DNA of 64,000 nucleotides from Cristatella mucedo. Taxonomy: Eukaryota; Bryozoa; Phylactolaemata; Cristatellidae. Positions 50,216-64,000 of this stretch are shown here, piece by piece. The DNA is taken from NCBI GenBank assembly GCA_009760855.2, contig WPIO01000029.1:1366001-1430000 (forward strand), in the 5' to 3' direction. The notes beneath the pieces are model-generated. The model was not told the origin of the DNA, did no database searches, and saw nothing but the letters and a program-made list of their open reading frames with translations. Each line of letters begins with the position of its first letter. The stretch's first letter is position 1. The translations under genes and the position numbers were made by a program.

Positions 50216-50514
50216 GCTGCCGTCATTTTTCCCATTCTTTGCTATGTCTGCATTGCTCCTCCTATGCCAAGCCGAGCTGGCTGGGTAGTTACGACTGAGG
50301 ACTAAGCCACTCTATCTGGTGCGTTAATGCAATAGATGTCTAGTATTTTTCGTTGTCTTCCATGTCTGTAGTGGCATGTGAAAAGCCACAGAGTAAACTA
50401 TGCTCTCCTGAAAGTCTGGGCATATTATGTCGTATTTTCTTAACTGGCTTGTACAAGTTACCTTTCATATTTGGTCTCCTGTGGGCATCTTCTTGCATGG
50501 TCTCCGGCTGTTTT

Positions 50515-51295
50515 TAAGTCTTCTTTTTCAAAAGCTTTATTCAGAAGACTGCCTCTACAGCTAGCCATCACATCCGATCCCTATCCAAGATTAGGAGCTG
50601 TCTCCCAGTGGCTTGCAAAAAATTTAACTAGCTCTTTAGTTCTGTCTCGGCGTGATTATTGTAATTCCCTTTTGGCTGGGCTGCCAAAGAAAGCTATTAT
50701 GCCACTACAGCGGACTATGAATATGGCTGCAAGGCTGGTCTTCAAGTCCCAGCGGTTTGAGCACGTGTCTCCTTTGCTGAAAGAGCTAGGATGGTTGCCG
50801 GTTGAGCAAAGGATACAGAGCAAAGTTCTTATGCTGACCCAATAGGCCCGCTACGGCTTGGCTCCTTCATACCTAGCTGAACTGCTACATCAGTTTCAGC
50901 CTGTTCGTGCCCTGAGGTCCTTTGTGGACAATAAATTAGCTGTCCCATTCCTCCGCTTAAAGACAGTTGGCGACAGAAGCTTTAGCTCTGCAGGTCCTAG
51001 ACTGTGGAACTCGCTTCCACAATTCTTACGCAACGACAACTACTCTCCTACTGCCAACTATGGCACATCTTTTTTCAGCCGTCCTGAGCTGCTACTTCTA
51101 TGCTACTCACTACCTCAACTGCTCTCCTGACTCTGCTATGCTTCCCACTTTCTCTTTGTTGCGTGAGACGAAGTCTGTTGGCTACCGAATTCGTACCGAA
51201 AGCCACTTAGGCTGTGAGTGCGCTATACAAAACTCTCCTGCCTAACACCCGCATGGTCTTTATGACTTTGTGGAGTTACAGACAGAGATACATTA
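50515..51295 (+). mobile_element. LINE A 3' fragment, sense
   Basis: Post-RT region: LVLSRRDYCNSLLAGLPKKA, KELGWLPVEQRIQSKVLMLT, SYLAELLHQFQPVRALRSFV, VGDRSFSSAGPRLWNSLPQF. One in-frame stop follows LMLTQ. The 3' UTR ends GGAGTTACAGACAGAGATAC at about 51291, the LINE A terminus. Confidence 0.9.
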
Positions 51296-52160
51296 CATTC
51301 TCATGCCCAAAAATCGATGCATGCTTAGCCCTACAACAATACAGATATGGCATCTGAAAGTCGTTTGGTGACTCTGTGACATCTGACACACATGTGTCTA
51401 GTGGGATGTAATGTCGGTGTAGAAACTGGTTTGACCAGCTACAGCTACACGATCTATAGTTAGATGGTGCTGCTAGTCGAACATTTTTCCGTTTTCCATT
51501 TTCCAAGCCTTCATTTTTATTCGGTAAGGAAAAGAAATTCCGGCACCCCCTCCCCCTGGCCTCGAGCAAGTTCATGCATACTGCATTGATTTTACATAGT
51601 AGGAGATTCTTGTCCACTCTGCGATTAAATGCGAAACGCTTTTCTATCCCAATGGATGCAGGTCAAAAACATAGAATGGTGGTTGACTCCAGCTTTGGGG
51701 TTTTCCAGGTGCCTTGCTATCATCTCTAGTATCGCTATCATCACTCACATCGCTACCATCAGCCACGCTGTTTACACGAATTGTTGATTTAGTTTTTGCT
51801 TAGCCAAGTTAGTTTCGATGTTACCGGTTCAGCGATTTTATTCAAGTGGCAGTATGATGCCACCGAAATTTAGGTCGGTTGAGAAATGGCTCTGGTGACA
51901 CCCATATTCCTTGGGAATTGTCCTAAAATAAAAGATAAGCACAGTTGTAATTCGGTCTGCCCAGCCTTTGACACAGCTCTGTCCATCTGGCTGTACTGGC
52001 TGGCATGGTGCTACCACTCGGCTGCTGATGGCTGTCTCACTGCCGGTGGTCAGCCACATCGTTAGATAGACCACGAAAGTGTTAACATCCAGCATTCACA
52101 AGACGTCCGGTGTGTTCGGTGATTACTCCTCATTCCTTCACAGTCTGCACGGTTTTAGCT
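51296..52160. other. Spacer, nothing recognised
   Basis: Short open frames on both strands without family motifs. No repeat recognised. Confidence 0.55.
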
Positions 52161-53555
52161 AGCATGTTCCTACCATGGGCTACTACTGCTCTCCTCCGTG
52201 TAACCAATAGCATCCTATTCAGTGACGATGACGGAAATATCACTGCCCTAGCATATCCATCAGCTGCCTTTGACAATATTGATCACGATACCCTACTTGA
52301 ACGATTGAGAACAACGGTTGGTCTGGCAGATGAGAGGCACGGGCTTGGTTTAAATCGTACTTGTTTGATCATGTTCAATCCGTGTGGTATGGTGGTCAGG
52401 TCTCATCCACCAGACCAGTCGCATGTGGAGTCTATCAAGGGTCTGTCATTGGTCCTTTGCTGTTCTCCATTTATACTCAAACTCTGGGGAAAGTGAGTCT
52501 TGCCCATGGAATAGGCTATCACTTGTATGCTGTCGATACTCAGCTGTATCTGTTGTTTTTACCTTCGGAATCGGCTGCTGCGACTGATAAACTGAATGCT
52601 TGCCTAGCAGACATTCGATCCTGGATGTCGGTCGATTTCCTAAAACTAAACGACGATAAAAATGAAACTGCTACTCAGGACATGCTAAGCTTATGACTGG
52701 ACTAGAAGGCTGCTCTTCTAATAGGTGATGCTGTTGTGCAACCATCACCTTGTGCTTGAAATTTAGTTGTAGTCTTCGACAGCTGCCTTAATTTTTAAAA
52801 GCCCCGTTAAAAAGACTGCTTCCACAGCTAGCCATCACGTTAGATCTCTATCTAAGATTAGGAACTGTCTTCCAGTGGCTTTCAAAAATGTAACTAGCTC
52901 CTTTGTTCTTTCTCAGCTAGATTATTGTAATTTCCTTTTGCCTGGGCTACCGAAAAAGCCACTAGGCCACTGCATCTGGTGATGAAGATGAATATGGCTG
53001 CAAGGCTAGTTTACTATTCCCAGAGATCTGGCTACGTGTCTCCTTTGCATAAAGAGCTTGGATTACTGCCGGTTGGTCAACTAATACAGAGCAAAGGTCT
53101 TACGCTGACCCGCAAGACCAGCCACGGCTTGGCTTCTTTATACCTAGCTGAACTACTGCACCAGTGTCAGCCCCCTCGTGCCCTCAGGTCCTGTATAGAT
53201 AATAAATTAGCTATTCCATTCCTCTGCTTATAGACCGTTGGCGACAGAAGCTTTTGCTGTGCAGGTCCTAGGCTGTGGAATCACTTCCACGATTCTTACG
53301 AAACGACAACCACTCCTGCTGCCAACTATGGCACATTCCTTCCAACGGTGCTGAGCTGCTACTTTCATGCCACTCACTACCTCAACAGCTCTCCTGACTT
53401 GGCCACGCTTCTAGTTTTCTCTCTGTTGCATAAGATGAAGTCTGTTGGCTACTGAATGCGTAACGAAATTTGCTTATGCTGTGAGTTCGCTATACAAAAC
53501 TCTCCTGCCTAACACCCACTTTGTCGTTGTGGAGTTACAGACGGGGATACATCTA
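52161..53555 (+). mobile_element. LINE A 3' half, sense, with RT remnants
   Basis: [40 protein letters not shown], then a mutated active site (LYAVDTQLYLLF, in which the first Asp of YADD is Val). A long post-RT region follows (AARLVYYSQRSGYVSPLHKE) and the GGAGTTACAGACGGGGATAC terminus lies near 53550. Several frameshifts. Confidence 0.88.
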
Positions 53556-54100
53556 GGACTAGGCAAGGAGGTGGCACTACCTTGACCATGCTTGATGAGG
53601 CCAGTCATATCATGGGCATGGGGAAACTTGGGAGGCTAGCAGGCCTAGTCGGCCTACACAGGATTGGTTACCTCTGGAAAAGTCAAGGACGATTGCCTTG
53701 GCTGAATGTTTACTGTGGATTGTGTTATTGGAAGACTAGGGCAGCAGCCTGCTTTGCCGTGCAGCCTCTTAAGGTTAGTCCGTTGAGGGCGTGCCAGAGC
53801 AAGTTGTCTCCACAAGGGTATCTATCGGAAGGTAGCAGACAAAAAGAGTGCCTTCCAGCATCTGACTTTGCACTTCCTGGGCCCGGCTCATGACTGTAAA
53901 GAACCACGGTGGTCTGACGTTTCTTTGTCTGCCACTTTTCGTATCGGCAGACTAGAGATTGGAAATTCGGCATTCTGCCTCGTTTCGCTCAGCTCATGTA
54001 GCTGCCTGACTCGGTGTGGTAGCTGGGTGCCTGTCTACTGTATCGGCCAGGCCTGTCGTCGGTTGCAGGCTCGGCAGGCCAAGACACTAGGACTGGGCAA
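53556..54100. other. Spacer, nothing recognised
   Basis: Open frames on both strands (for example 53582-53893) without known motifs. Confidence 0.5.
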
Positions 54101-54103
54101 TAG

Positions 54104-55435
54104 GACCTGAACCATTCCAGTGCAGTACCAGTGATGCCTAGGCGAGATTATTTCACCTTCGGGCAACGGCTGTTGTGAGTTAATTTTTTTGTGAGGTTAG
54201 TAAGTTCCCATCAGGTTGCAGAGCTTATAATTCCAGAGTCAGCATTGCTTCGGGTGGATAACAACCTTCTCATGATTGCAGACTTGAGTAGAGTCGCTCT
54301 GCTTGTTTTGCTTGATCTTTCGGTAGCGTTTGATACTATTGATCCCCAAATCATTCTCGAGTGCCTAATCTCGTGTGGGCATCACCGATACTGCATTGTA
54401 ATGGTACAAATCCTATCTCAGTGGGAGACTCCTGAGCATTGATGTGAATGGACAAAGATCATCCGAAGAGCCGCTAAAGTGCTGGGTGCCCTTAGGCTCT
54501 GTGCTTGGTGCACTTCCTTTCACAATTTACATTTCTCCTCTTGCTGATGTAATCGCCAAGAACAAAAGCGGCTTTCATTTATGTGCAGACGACACAGCAG
54601 TACTTGTGCTTTGATCGCTCCGTGCCTTCCTGCAGGTCAAACTCTCAACTCCCTAGTTACGTGTACTGCTAACATTTGCTCTTTGGTGCAGCAGACTTTA
54701 TCAAATTAAATTACGATAAAACTAGCTTACAGTTATGGGCAAGCCAGGTATGACTCCGAAATTTTGAGCCTGCCGCTCAAAATCGGCTCTGACAGCATAT
54801 ATCCTGTTGCATCTGCACGAAATCTAGGTATCCGGTTCTAAAGTGACCTTGCACTAGACGACCACATCGGCTTCGCAGTCTTCCTACTTTCAATACACAG
54901 GGATAATACATCCAATTTGGTCCAAGCATGTGTAACATCCCATCTCAACTTTTGTAACTCACTGCTGCTGGTCTAGCTGCCTGTGCAATCAGATGCTTTC
55001 AGTTGGTGCAAAACTCTGCAGCTAAGCTTGTCTGTTGTGTGCATCGCAGTTGCCACATTACATCACTTCTCGCCAACCTGCACTGGCTACCCATCAAGCA
55101 GCGTATGAGGTTTGGTCACTCACTTTTAGGTCCCCTCATTCTCTTGCTCCAGCCTACCTTTCTGAATTACTACCTAATAAGACTAGGTAGGCATCGTACC
55201 GTCTGCTCAGCTGACTCAAGTCATTTAGCTGTGCCTCGAAGTAACGTCAATTCCTTCGGAGCTCTTGACTTTAGTTCGTATGCACCTACAACCTCGAACT
55301 CACTCCCGACTGATGTCGTGACATTATCTGACTTAACAATATTATTACTTTGGATACAGCTGCTGACCGATATCGTCTATCCCTCATACGACTGTGCAGA
55401 CTGTCTTATGAGAACTGAACCAGAAGGTTGATTGA
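54104..55435 (+). mobile_element. LINE B copy, sense, with a short inverted 5' piece
   Basis: Sense LINE B begins near 54200: LLVLLDLSVAFDTIDPQIIL at 54300-54360, then an LCADDTAVL-like active-site remnant near 54580-54610. Post-RT blocks follow (QNSAAKLVCCVHRSCHITSL at about 55005-55065, LHWLPIKQR). Just before it, 54104-54150 matches LINE B in the opposite orientation (compare 19285-19330). The copy is heavily decayed. Confidence 0.82.
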
Positions 55436-56289
55436 AGGTCACACAGACTCTTCTCTAGTAGCATGAGGGGAAGGGAACCGCGATCCGAAATACATCAGCA
55501 CGGCAAGAACTGTCAAAATGGCTAGTGAAAGCGGCCGATAGCTACTCCGGGGATCATTCGAAGAAATTAATGTCATTTTTCTGCAAACGCGTAGACCAGC
55601 AAGCAAGAGTTGCTGGTTGAGGCTGAACGAACGGCTATTTCCGACTCGCTTGCTGCTGCTGTCGCACCCTACCCTAAACAGCGTGCAGAGCACCAGCAGA
55701 GTAATTACTACTCTCTACCGCGGCACGAGTCGGGAACGAGGCTCGTTCAGTAGCGCTTGAAGCTAGACAGGAATTCGGCGCAGGGACAAGTTTTTGGTCT
55801 CCGAAGCTGACGCGAAAATCGCTCGCTTAAAGAACACGAAATGGGACTTGAGCCAATAAGCCTTTTGCGAGCATGTATGCCTCGAACGGCAGCCCCTCCT
55901 CCTCAGTTGCATCTCCTGCGATTTCCTTCAACGAATAAGGATTCGTCGCAGCGCTGGTCTCTTCTTTGGCACCGAACTTGGTCGCGTTAGCAGCTGCCCA
56001 ATTCCTACGCTCAATGCTTACGGAAGTGTTGAATTGGACGGCCTATCGATATGTACTGAACTGGAATATGTAGTTTCATTCAACTGTTGGCAACGAGTTG
56101 CTGTTGCCCTCAGGTCGATCGCCGCCGACATGTCTCCAAGCTCCCAGAGGCCGCTCGTCCTAGCGCGTCTGGGAGCTTGGAGACCGCTACGGCCACAGTC
56201 TCTGTACCGCTGGATGAATCGAATGGTCTCACCCGGCACCGAATGCTCCCGGGCAGCGTGACGTCCGCGGATTGCTGCAGCTAGTGAAG
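55436..56289. other. GC-rich spacer, no gene recognised
   Basis: Open frames on both strands, as expected of GC-rich sequence. No family motif, no splice-supported exon. Confidence 0.5.
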
Positions 56290-56297
56290 CTCTAGAG

Positions 56298-56487
56298 CAG
56301 CGGTTCTCAACCGTGCTAATGCCGTGACCCCTTAATACACAGTTCCTCGTGTTGCGACAACCCCCAACCACAAAACTGTTGTGCGGCAAAATGTGGAAAT
56401 GCGTGCTCTCCGATAGTCTTAGGCGACCCCTGTGGAAGGGTCGTTCGACCCCCAAAGGGGTTGCGACCCACAGGTTGACAACCGCTG
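56298..56487 (-). mobile_element. 190-bp hAT-Charlie (SPIN/OC1-like) MITE with 8-bp target duplication
   Basis: Flanked by perfect CTCTAGAG duplications (56290-56297 and 56488-56495), which fit the nTCTAGAn target of hAT-Charlie transposons. Terminal inverted repeats are CAGCGGTTCTCAACC and CAGCGGTTGTCAACC (right end, read inward). On the minus strand the element continues TGTGGGTCGCAACCCCTTTG, then GGGGTCGAACGACCC, CACAGGGGTCGCCTAAGAC, GGTTGGGGGTTGTCGCAACA, and ends GGCATTAGCACGGTTGAGAA. This order is what I remember of the vertebrate SPIN/OposCharlie/URR1 group. It has no coding capacity. Confidence 0.9.
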
Positions 56488-56495
56488 CTCTAGAG

Positions 56496-57211
56496 GCTCG
56501 GCCGTGGCCACCTGAGCTGCGAGGGACGCGCCTGCAGCAGCAGGTCGGGGGTCGGCAGAGAAGCTGCCAATGGGGTATAGAGCGCGAAAAGAGGAGCTGA
56601 TGCTAAGCAGCGCCTGCGAATGAGAGGCAGCGCCTGCGAGGAGGTGGGAGCACAGCAGCCGCTACGGCTCGTAGCCTCGGGCGGCATTGGTAAGCAGGGT
56701 CAGCACTGCAACGAGCAGCAAACGCCGAGCCAGCTGCATCAGACGGTGGCCTGGCTCAACCGCTCTGCCAGCCACCGTGGGAGAATTCAACGGAGCACGC
56801 TCCGTTATAATCGCCGTTAAACTGTCTGGCTCTCCTAGATACGCCATGCGAGCCCGGCGGAGGCTGCCCGTCGACGCCTCCGCGAAAACGATTAATCCTA
56901 CTTGGGCTGCTCGGATCACCGAGTGCACCTACATAACTGGGTTAGCCAGCAGCTGGTTCGAGCTGGCGGCGCCTACCATTATCATCGATAACAACTTGCC
57001 CAGTGGCGTAAACGCAGCACGAAGATTGGGGTCGAAGTAGCCCCCCTCCAATCAGGAGTGCCACCACAATGGCGAGCAACCCTCCCATGGCTGTGGGGTG
57101 GGGCACTATTGGACACCCTCTGCACCAACGACTCTATGTGCAGCTCCCGAGGGCCACTCAGCAGCCTCACATACATGGGTTCGAATGTACACACATACAC
57201 ACACACACAGA
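56496..57211. other. GC-rich spacer, no gene recognised
   Basis: Overlapping open frames in several frames, none with a known motif. Confidence 0.5.
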
Positions 57212-58902
<1,691 letters not shown>

Positions 58903-59062
58903 AATAAATAAATAAATATAATTCATTTATATAGCGCCCCAAGAGAACTTAATCTCTATTCAGGCGCTTCACATATGCCTCGGGCTCGAGCCCACGACCT
59001 CAGTCAGACCTTGGTCGGGGCGAGCACCTTAACCGCTAGGCCAAACCATCTATAGAGCAGTT
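58903..59062 (-). mobile_element. SINE1 copy, antisense
   Basis: A tail of AATAAATAAATATAATTCAT, then ATAGCGCCCCAAGAGAACTT, AATCTCTATTCAGGCGCTTC, GGGCTCGAGCCC, GGTCGGGGCGAGCACCTTAA and CCGCTAGGCC as printed on the + strand. It is nearly full length. Confidence 0.92.
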
Positions 59063-59722
59063 CAGTCTTCGGCGGCATTTACTTTATTTTGATATCTGAC
59101 GTTAGTTGCTTTATACGTGCACTCCTGTTGAATTAAGCCATCATAATAACAATGCACGGAGCTGCATCTTGGCAGTGATAGCCAAGTGCTGAGGCAGCAG
59201 GTACTGTACGCAGGTGAAAGCGGAAACAACCTCTTTTCCGTGTCTGCTAAACGGACACTCTCGGAACTGCTGCTCTCCGAGCTTCGCAGCGAGCTGCTGC
59301 TCTCCGAGCTGTTGAGAGCCTTCGCTCACCTCTTAGCCCTTTGAGCGCGGTCGCAGCTTCTAACTCCTGAAGGGGGACTGAAGACCGAAAATCAAGATGG
59401 TCGGCTGTCTCCTTATTTGTCCGCCGCTCTACTGGCAAGCGGCTGCACTCCGGTGCCCGCAGCACCTCCCCCCACCGCCACACGATGTGCCCCCCCCCCC
59501 GACCCAGTTCCAGCACTCGACGGTAAACTGAACCACATAGTGTGCAAGACTGAAGAGCTACTCATCTGTGTCCATGATCAATAGCGTGCTATGGACGTCT
59601 GTCACAGCTGGTCTCTCCTTAAGTCACAGGCGGCCGGCGGCAATCAAACAATATACACCCCGACCAGTCCTGAAGCAAGCAGCCGCAAACATGCGCAGAC
59701 AGCCGAGCTTCGCCGGTGAAGA

Positions 59723-59725
<3 letters not shown>
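59063..59725. other. Spacer with short tandem motif
   Basis: A CTGCTCTCCGAGCT motif occurs twice (near 59269 and 59297), separated by 28 bases. A C10 run lies near 59491. No gene seen. Confidence 0.5.

Positions 59726-59797
<72 letters not shown>
59726..59797. repeat. (CT)n microsatellite
   Basis: 36 CT units, uninterrupted. Confidence 0.98.
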
Positions 59798-59801
<4 letters not shown>

Positions 59802-62130
59802 TCGCGGCAGCTCAGGTACACGACTCTTGCAGGCGGTCTGGCGCCCGACGGCTACAGGTTACGCCGAGGTCTGACGCTCATCGATCTAGTAAAAAACGAA
59901 GGCGCCACCGCCTGCTGGCCAAATACGTCCGGCGCCGGCCCCATCTGGCAAACTAAGTCAGGTACTGACGTCAGCTGCGCCAAGCCAGCAAACCCGTTTA
60001 GCTAGTTCCTTGTAGTGCTGAGAGCCTCAGCATTCTCATTCGTGAAAACTTGTGTAGGGACTCTTTCACTGGAGAATTTTGCTAATTCCTAAGTTCTCAG
60101 CAGACGTGGTGGATACCTAAATGCTAGAAGCTTGCATGGTTCATCTATGACATGGCTTTTTGAAGTTCGACCACCACAGGGCTTGGCATAACGAATTTCA
60201 TGCGGTGGCTGTTTCCTGAGGCGATTTGTTCTGCTAAGACGCTTTGATTTGCAAAATCGGCAAAGAGTATTCTTGAATAAGTAAGCGAGCTTCATGCTGA
60301 GACTGTCTGCTTAACGTTTGTACAGCCACATGAAGTATCGGCTAGTATAAGGCAGCAGTTTCTGGCTCTTAGCAAAGGCGAATGGCGTTCACTGGTCTGT
60401 CTAAGGAAGGAGGAGACTGCGACCCTGAACCCCTTTCCTGCGACGTGGATTTATCAGACTAGCGCCCGACGTGTCCTCCCATCTGCCTATATCCTGAAAG
60501 GTCAAGGCCGAACCCCAACTTGGTCGCGCCGGCGGGCTGCCTCCACTTGTAAACAGCATGTCGAGACGCGCATTAGCAGTAAGTCGGTCTCAAATCAAGC
60601 ATTCAATGCGCCGCGCGGGGCTCGTCAGCTGACCTTTCGCGTATCTCAGAGCAGCCAGCGATGTTCAGCGTTTGCTCTGAGCGTCCCCCGCCGTCGCTCG
60701 TACGTGACGCTGCATGCGAAACCGTCGTCACTACGCGGCCGAGACCAAACTATCAGCCGAAGCTTTGCCGCGGAAGCTCTCCCGATGGCTTGGATGACGG
60801 CGGATGACGATTTTTTAAGGACGACTGACGCTCTTGAACGACGCACTTCTCATTCCATCGTATCGCCCGGCCTATTTAATGCGGTCGGGCAACCAGTATT
60901 CCCTTTGGTAGCTGACTGGTCGCCTATGCCCAGAGCTTCGCGTTTTCTAAGGGAGTCAAGAGGTCCGGGCTCGGTCGTACGAGGTGACGCGACAAGGCCA
61001 AGGTTGCGATGGCGGCTGAATCACGTCCTCCGCGGACTGTTTTCCTAGAGCAGTTCGAGCAATCGCGAGGCAAACGGTAAGAGCGCGGCATGGACACGTG
61101 GACAGATGGCGACGGCGGCGGCGGCGGGCGTCTGTCAGTCCCAGCCAGCTCTCCTGCAGGTGAGAGATCAGTGCTTCGCGCTGCAGCAGCAGTCTGCCCA
61201 GCGGGGCAGAGCCAGGAGGACGGTGCGCCTCGGCGCTCACCCCAGCCTCCCGCCGGCCGGCCCGCCCGCCGTTCAGGCTAGTGCGCACCACACACTACGC
61301 TTTGCATGAGGTTTGTCGAGTTTTAAACTACCTCGCCCGCTCGCACTTATTACCCGCGTCGCACTTCGGCGGCCGCTAAGTGCACCGCTAAGGCATTCGT
61401 TGAATGGCGCGGCGTTTTGGGCTCATTTAATTTCACGACTCGGAGCTCCTTCACCTCTAGAAAATCTAGAACGATGCGGATTTCATGTGCACTTACGCCC
61501 ACCTCGCTCCAGTGTGCCTCAGATAGACTGCCGCCTGGGCGGCATACCACTGTTAATGGGTGAGAGATCTTTCCGCTGCACAGTTTAAAAGCCCGCTAGG
61601 CGGGCAGTCAGACTAACTTACGAGTCACTCGGGTCAATGTCGTTTCCCGGCGTGGAACTCCTTTACCTCATTGGAATTGAATATATCCCCCGTTAGCCAC
61701 CGGTTGCCAGAGCGAATACATAGGACAAATGATCAGGAAATCGGACGCAAGAATATACATTCTGAGATGTGTGCACTTCTATTGCACCCCATTTGTGGAA
61801 AGTGATCCGTGGTGAAACGTAAGCCCTGAAAGTTTACGAATTAACAGCGGAGACTCTTTTATTTTGGCCATACACCTCCTGTGGAAACGTCCCGATTGCG
61901 AGCTACATCCAGGCCGCCATAGGACACGCTGGCGAGGCTCCGTTTAGGGCAAATCCTGGCGTTCGAAAATGATGAGCAGGCGAGCAAGTCAGAAGCATTG
62001 CTCGACTGGGCTCGACGCGGCGGAATTTGGGAAGTTAGTAAAGGTAGCGTACGGCTTAGGGCAGCCCACCTTCTGTCGCCGCTAAGGCCGCACGTTGTTT
62101 CGTGAGGCTACAGGAAATCTGGCCAACTGC
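59798..62130. other. GC-rich spacer, no gene recognised
   Basis: High GC with random-looking open frames on both strands (for example 60704-61048 and 60956-61291). No recognised domain, repeat family or RNA gene. Confidence 0.5.
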
Positions 62131-62165
62131 GCCTCGCTGTCGCTCGGAGCGAGCGACAGCGAGGC
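62131..62165. other. Perfect 15-bp GC-rich inverted repeat, 5-nt loop
   Basis: GCCTCGCTGTCGCTC (62131-62145), loop GGAGC, then the exact reverse complement (62151-62165). It would be very stable as RNA or cruciform DNA. It is followed by a T run (62171-62176), giving a terminator-like look, but this is eukaryotic DNA. Confidence 0.95.
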
Positions 62166-62229
62166 CCCGCTTTTTTCCTGAAGAACAGAGACCGGGACCC
62201 CGGAGCGGCAGGTGCGAAGCAACTGAGAC

Positions 62230-62265
<36 letters not shown>

Positions 62266-62308
62266 TAATAATAATAATGATGCACTTGATAAAGCGCCCT
62301 CAGACTAG
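62230..62308 (-). mobile_element. LINE B terminal stub
   Basis: (AAT)n (62231-62278), then GCACTTGATAAAGCGCCCTC, the last bases of LINE B. It breaks off near 62308. Confidence 0.8.
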
Positions 62309-63134
<826 letters not shown>

Positions 63135-63200
63135 AGTGCCTAGAAAGAGATTTGGTTCTCTGGTGGTGTTGTACAAAGTTATTATTATTATTATTATTAG
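63135..63200 (+). mobile_element. LINE B-type terminus, sense, with (TTA)n tail
   Basis: AAGTGCCTAGAAAGAGATTT, then GGTTCTCTGGTGGTGTTGTA, CAAAG and (TTA)n. This is the LINE B/SINE1 terminus in + orientation. Confidence 0.7.
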
Positions 63201-63929
<729 letters not shown>

Positions 63930-64000
63930 CTGATCGAAAAGCCTCTTTTGTGTAGCGACAGAAGAGCCTTTACGGCTATCGCCACCGCTTGCAGCGGCGA
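63930..64000 (-). mobile_element. SINE2 copy, antisense, cut by the window edge
   Basis: GTGTAGCGACAGAAGAGCCT, then TTACGGCTATCGCCACCGCT and TGCAGCGGCGA are the reverse complement of the SINE2 body (compare 45760-45825). Confidence 0.88.

Noticed and set aside
60646-61291. Open frames of 100-114 codons on both strands
   Set aside because: GC-rich sequence gives long chance frames; no motif, no start context, opposite-strand frames equally long.
62131-62176. Rho-independent terminator
   Set aside because: Hairpin plus T run matches the pattern, but the window is eukaryotic and no gene precedes it.

Overview
The window looks like a piece of an invertebrate animal nuclear genome. It holds one recognisable single-copy gene spread over about 38.5 kb in twelve short coding exons with GT/AG introns. 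That gene is embedded in LINE, SINE and DNA-transposon remnants and long (CT)n, (GT)n and (AAT)n microsatellites. There is no bacterial-style gene packing, no CRISPR array, and no rRNA or convincing tRNA gene. The L2/CR1-like LINEs, tRNA-headed SINEs, hAT/Tc1/MITE remnants and large introns fit a non-vertebrate metazoan. The sequence alone does not let me name the species.

Layout. 1-5.6 kb: a dead hAT transposase gene, split by an antisense LINE (family A), which is itself split by an 837-bp TA-flanked MITE carrying a degenerate CCCTAAA array. 5.6-10.6 kb: intergenic sequence with two 3' ends of a second LINE family (B). 10.6-50 kb: the AGGF1 orthologue on the + strand. Its exons encode, in order, an N-terminal coiled coil, a VQT motif, an aromatic OCRE-type repeat region, a basic/acidic linker, an FHA domain split over three exons, a basic helix, a G-patch and a basic C-terminal tail. 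Every exon junction I propose is in phase; the model is about 680 residues, against 714 for human AGGF1 as I remember it. The introns hold mostly antisense LINE B and A fragments, two SINE families, a Tc1-like remnant and a MITE. Intron 10 holds three phase-compatible exon-like blocks on the minus strand that may be an undescribed nested gene.

50-55.4 kb: three sense-oriented LINE 3' portions (A, A, B). 55.4-64 kb: GC-rich sequence without a recognisable gene. It carries a 190-bp hAT-Charlie/SPIN-like MITE with a perfect 8-bp target duplication, four long (CT)n tracts on the same strand, a perfect 15-bp hairpin, SINE copies and LINE B tail fragments.

Only AGGF1 and possibly the antisense gene look functional. 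The rest is a layered record of transposition. The most unusual points are the SPIN-like element, the three-level nesting at the left edge, the antisense exon set in intron 10, the loss of the FHA GR arginine, and the sharing of a 3' tail between SINE1 and LINE B.
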